Assembly (NCBI GenBank): GCA_947476195.1
Contig: CANJPT010000002.1
Span: 1 to 64,000 of the forward strand
Origin: Lewinellaceae bacterium
GTDB taxonomy: Bacteria; Bacteroidota; Bacteroidia; Chitinophagales; Saprospiraceae
Direction: 5' to 3'
Length of the DNA: 64,000 nucleotides
This document shows, one piece after another, positions 61,114 to 64,000 of this stretch (position 1 is the stretch's first letter; every line of letters begins with the position of its first letter). A program made the position numbers and the translations under genes. The notes below the pieces were generated by a model, which saw nothing but the letters and a program-made list of their open reading frames with translations, did no database searches and was not told where the DNA came from.

Positions 61114-62553
61114 ATGAAATTTTTCAAACACATTCAAGTCTTGTGGCTCGTGGCCTTTGCTGCAGCGCTATCGTTGCAGTCCTGCCACAATGATGAGGTC
61201 ATTCCATCAGACCGTTCACAGACAAAATCATTTGATTACAATGTATATAAATCTTGGAACAACAAATACATGGAACTCGACCGCTATGCCAAAGGTAACC
61301 GGCCGGGTACTGGTCCAAGAGCCTTGGCATACATGGGTTTATCTGCCTACGAGTCGGTTGTAGCCGGAATGCCGGAATACAAGTCTCTCGAGCTTCAATA
61401 TCCCGGACTTTCGCTTCCAAAAGTAGAAAATGGTCAGGAATATTACTGGTCTGCCTGTGTCAATGATTCCTATGCTTATCTGATGAAAAGATTCTTTTCC
61501 CGGTTGGAAATTGAATATCCTACCCTTTTTCAAAGCATAGACCAACTTCACAACGTATTACACGAACAATATACCGATAAGACTACTCCTGAAATTCTGG
61601 ATCGTTCTGAAGCGTACGGAAAATCGATCGCAACCGCCATTTACGAATGGGAAATCGGTGACATTGCCGGGCATAATGCGTTTTTAAATCCTCAGCCAGC
61701 CGAATATCACCCACCGCTCGGCCCTGGATTGTGGCAGCCTACCGTGTCGGATTACGGTGCCGCCATGTTTCCTTTTTGGGGTGATGTTCGTTGTTTTGCC
61801 ATGGGTCAATCGGATCTGATCGCCCGCCCGCCATATCCCTATAGTGAAGACGAAGGATCTCCCTTTTACGCACAAGCTTTTGAAACGTACAGTGCCGTAA
61901 ATAACGTCATCAAAAATGGTCCTGGGGCATACGATGCAAAATGGAGAGCAGAATTCTGGAGCGACGATATGGTAGATATGACTTTTGGCCCTCCAACACA
62001 CTTAGCTGCAATTGCAACTCAGGTAATCGAGAAAGAGAACCTGAACCTGGCCCAATGCGCAGAACTGTATGCCAAACTTGGTATGGCCATGAGTGATGCA
62101 GGCGTTGCCCTTTGGAAATCCAAATACATATACAATGTAGAAAGGCCCATTTCCTATATCCGCCGAGTATTTGCTCAAAAATATCCGGAAGCAGCCAACT
62201 GGAAAACGATCCTGAACAACCCCCTTACTGGATTAACTGGTTTTACCCCTCCATTTCCCGCTTATCCTTCTGGCCACTCTGGCTTTGGCGGTGCTGGTGC
62301 AAAAATTCTGTCCTCTTACTTTGAGTATACCCCGGAGCACTCGGGTACCTATACGTTTACCGACTTGTGTCACAAAGACCGGGTAGAATTTATCGGCACA
62401 CCGCGCACTTTCACTTCTTTCAAAGAATTAGGCGATGAAGATGCTTACTCCCGAATCCCACTGGGCGTACACTTCCGGATGGATTGCGATGAAGGGGTGC
62501 GCATTGGCGAATTGGCAGCACAGCGCGTGTTGGAGTTGCCATGGAAAAAATAA
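61114..62553 (+). CDS. Vanadium-dependent haloperoxidase / PAP2-like lipoprotein
   Basis: This 479-residue exported protein has a lipoprotein signal (LSLQSC at the end of a hydrophobic helix, about 10-24). The C-terminal part has the vanadate-binding residues of vanadium haloperoxidases: LWKSKYIYNVERPISYIRR near 335 (Lys, Arg), YPSGHSGFGGAG near 390 (SGH) and SRIPLGVHFRMDCDEG near 450 (Arg, catalytic His). It may oxidise halides with H2O2 or act as a phosphatase; chemistry not determinable. Surface lipoprotein localisation is inferred. Confidence 0.82.
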   Translation: MKFFKHIQVLWLVAFAAALSLQSCHNDEVIPSDRSQTKSFDYNVYKSWNNKYMELDRYAKGNRPGTGPRALAYMGLSAYESVVAGMPEYKSLELQYPGLSLPKVENGQEYYWSACVNDSYAYLMKRFFSRLEIEYPTLFQSIDQLHNVLHEQYTDKTTPEILDRSEAYGKSIATAIYEWEIGDIAGHNAFLNPQPAEYHPPLGPGLWQPTVSDYGAAMFPFWGDVRCFAMGQSDLIARPPYPYSEDEGSPFYAQAFETYSAVNNVIKNGPGAYDAKWRAEFWSDDMVDMTFGPPTHLAAIATQVIEKENLNLAQCAELYAKLGMAMSDAGVALWKSKYIYNVERPISYIRRVFAQKYPEAANWKTILNNPLTGLTGFTPPFPAYPSGHSGFGGAGAKILSSYFEYTPEHSGTYTFTDLCHKDRVEFIGTPRTFTSFKELGDEDAYSRIPLGVHFRMDCDEGVRIGELAAQRVLELPWKK

Positions 62554-62641
62554 AAACCGGTGATCTTTATCTCCATTGATGGTGACCAGGATCAATGGAC
62601 TGTAAAATACTACTATAGACCTTTGTGGACGATTTTTGACA

Positions 62642-62674
62642 GGGCTGCGAAAAAGTTTAAACCATTCGCAGCCC
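62642..62674 (+). terminator. Intrinsic terminator after the haloperoxidase
   Basis: GGGCTGCGAA (62642-62651) pairs with TTCGCAGCCC (62665-62674), followed by TTCATTTTTC. It lies 62 bp upstream of the second desaturase gene, so the promoter of that gene should lie between the terminator and 62736, or the hairpin is an attenuator. Confidence 0.75.
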
Positions 62675-62735
62675 TTCATTTTTCAGCTTGGAAAGTAGTA
62701 CTCCAGCCCACCTATAAACGTCATCCTAATTAGCA

Positions 62736-63767
62736 ATGCAATCAGCAGACAACAGCATTTACAAGCAGCTGCCAGCCATCGTCAAGCAATATCAACTACA
62801 CAATAGCCGAAAAGCAACCATTCAAGTCATCAATTCATTCCTGCCTTTCATCGCTCTCTGGATTGCGATGTATGTTTGGCGAGACGAATCTATTTGGCTC
62901 ATCATAGGCCTGGCTGTGGTCAATGCTTTCTTTCTCGTTCGGATTTTTATCATCCAGCATGACTGCGGCCACCAGTCGTTTACGGCTTCCCGCAAGGCAA
63001 ACAACCTTATTGGCGCGTTGTGCAGTTTACTGACTTTTATCCCTTACAAATATTGGGCAAAAAACCATAACTACCACCATGGCCACAATGGTATTTTGGA
63101 TAAAAACCGTGCCATTGGCGATATCAATACGCTGACGGTCAATGAGTTTCGAAGCCTGAGTCCTTTTGAACAATTTAAATACAGGCTATTCCGAAGCGCA
63201 CCAGTACTATTTTTGATAGGGCCCCTGTTCTACATTTTTTACAACAACCGCTTCCCAATTATCCGGCTAAAAGGCTGGGAAGTGGCCAATCGGGCGCTTT
63301 TGTGGAACAACTTTTTCCTGATCTCTCTACATGCCACGCTTATTTATTTTTTGGGCTGGGAGGCCTTTACGCTCGTACATTTTCCAATTATTGTAGCATT
63401 TGGTACCATTGCAATTTGGTTTTTTTACGTGCAACACCAGCATGAATACACCTATAAAGCCTGGAAAGACCAATGGAACTACCTCCAGGCTTCCATCCAA
63501 GGGAGCTCGTACTACAAGCTGCCCCGCCTTTTCCATTGGCTTTCGGGCAATATCGGTTACCACCATATCCACCACCTCAACGCACTGGTGCCGAATTACG
63601 AACTCGCCCGCTGCCACCATGAGAATCCTATTTTTGACCAGGTAGCAAATACCCTCACCTTCTGGCAAAGCCTGCACTGTATTTATAACAAACTCTGGGA
63701 TGAAGACAAGGAAAAAATGATAGGCTGGCGGGAGTATTCCAAGATGCAGAAAAAAACAAAAATATGA
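62736..63767 (+). CDS. Membrane fatty acid desaturase (second paralog)
   Basis: This 343-residue membrane di-iron desaturase has the same three histidine boxes as the gene at 9522: HDCGHQSF, HNYHHGHNG and HHIHH, and clear similarity along the full length (for example GNIGYHHIHHLN-LVPNY and KLWDEDKEKM). It differs in the start, MQSADNSIYKQLPAIVK. Two copies 53 kb apart suggest distinct specificity or regulation. Its TGA overlaps the ATG of the next gene (ATGA), so the two are translationally coupled. Confidence 0.9.
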   Translation: MQSADNSIYKQLPAIVKQYQLHNSRKATIQVINSFLPFIALWIAMYVWRDESIWLIIGLAVVNAFFLVRIFIIQHDCGHQSFTASRKANNLIGALCSLLTFIPYKYWAKNHNYHHGHNGILDKNRAIGDINTLTVNEFRSLSPFEQFKYRLFRSAPVLFLIGPLFYIFYNNRFPIIRLKGWEVANRALLWNNFFLISLHATLIYFLGWEAFTLVHFPIIVAFGTIAIWFFYVQHQHEYTYKAWKDQWNYLQASIQGSSYYKLPRLFHWLSGNIGYHHIHHLNALVPNYELARCHHENPIFDQVANTLTFWQSLHCIYNKLWDEDKEKMIGWREYSKMQKKTKI

Positions 63768-64000
63768 ATCAAAAATCTGAGCACACCTTTCATATCCCTG
63801 TAATGGGAATCGCTTTTACCATTGATTCTCCCATTAAGGTAGCTCGATTCGGGATATCGTCTGTTATTTCAATCATTGAAGACCGCTTAATCGAAATAAT
63901 GCGTAAGCATTATTATCCAAGTATCAACAAACCTTATGAGCCCATTGCAAGCCATGAACCTGATTGTCGGGCAAAAAGAATAACCGATTATCTCAACCTG
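63764..64000 (+). CDS. Conserved protein of unknown function, 5' part (cut by window end)
   Basis: The gene starts at ATG 63764, overlapping the desaturase stop by four bases, and runs open to the end of the window (79 codons): MNQKSEHTFHIPVMGIAFT, then SPIKVARFGISSVISIIEDR, then LIEIMRKHYYP and RAKRITDYLNL. Its start resembles a group of long Bacteroidota proteins I cannot name, with FHIPVMG-(I/L)-(A/G)-(F/Y)-TIDSP at the N-terminus. Function unknown. Confidence 0.7.
   Translation, partial: MNQKSEHTFHIPVMGIAFTIDSPIKVARFGISSVISIIEDRLIEIMRKHYYPSINKPYEPIASHEPDCRAKRITDYLNL

Noticed and set aside
62618-62627. GACCTTTGTG as promoter of the second desaturase
   Set aside because: A strong terminator hairpin lies between it and the gene; kept only as a shared-sequence remark.

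Overview
The window looks like a chromosomal segment of a Bacteroidota bacterium, probably a Saprospiria-type environmental member (inference). The supporting signs are: two secreted proteins with a type IX secretion (T9SS) C-terminal sorting domain; several promoters matching the Bacteroidota -7 box TAnnTTTG, one with a TTTG -33 box 21 nt upstream; a kynureninase; a class II ribonucleotide reductase; an alpha-oxoamine synthase of the sphingolipid/sulfonolipid type; a CcmD-family mini-protein; and almost no Shine-Dalgarno sequences. No rRNA, tRNA, CRISPR array, phage or complete insertion sequence was seen.

Layout. 1-770: two arrays of a GTCATT/AATGAC short repeat in opposite orientation; the right array runs into the start codon of an enoyl-CoA hydratase (PaaG type). 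1.5-8 kb: GH25 muramidase, ABC-F protein, TlpA-like thioredoxin, kynureninase and NhaD antiporter. 8.3-17.3 kb: sugar isomerase, fatty acid desaturase, then a TetR-TolC-HlyD-ATPase-ATPase-permease drug-efflux operon resembling E. coli cecR/ybhGFSR, interrupted by an antisense GxxExxY (PD-(D/E)XK) gene between two near-identical hairpins. 17.4-20.7 kb: two-gene T9SS operon. 21-29.4 kb: glutamate dehydrogenase with an overlapping CcmD-like gene, TatD, PEP synthase, envelope proteins including a tandem pair of small membrane paralogs, and an Nramp-related transporter. 29.4-34.5 kb: envelope block of L,D-transpeptidase, MlaE-MlaF-MlaD (MCE lipid transport) and a BamA-like barrel. 34.5-44.4 kb: MFS carrier, cobalamin-dependent RNR, a TMTC-like TPR protein, an aromatic-rich protein and a ROK protein. 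44.7-49 kb: tightly packed ThiL-like / alpha-oxoamine synthase / lipid kinase / UbiA operon, probably making an unknown membrane lipid. 49.3-61 kb: stress block of P3B Mg ATPase, USP, AI-2E exporter, Hsp20 remnant, macro-domain operon, and Rrf2 regulator with quinol NO reductase. 61-64 kb: vanadium haloperoxidase, a second desaturase and the start of a conserved unknown gene.

The clearest possibly undescribed element is a family of five short palindromic mobile units (four of 91 bp, one internally deleted to 72 bp). Each starts CA, ends TG, has inverted ends near CAYACTACTGGACAT, and is bounded by a 9-bp direct repeat (perfect in four, 8 of 9 in one). This is direct evidence of transposition of a MITE-like element. 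Two copies sit exactly at the stop codon of a gene. Other notable signals are a 19-bp-arm perfect palindrome inside kynU coding sequence, a 20-nt motif shared upstream of rrf2 and norZ, and FNR/CRP-like TGAT-N4-ATCA sites in the stress block.
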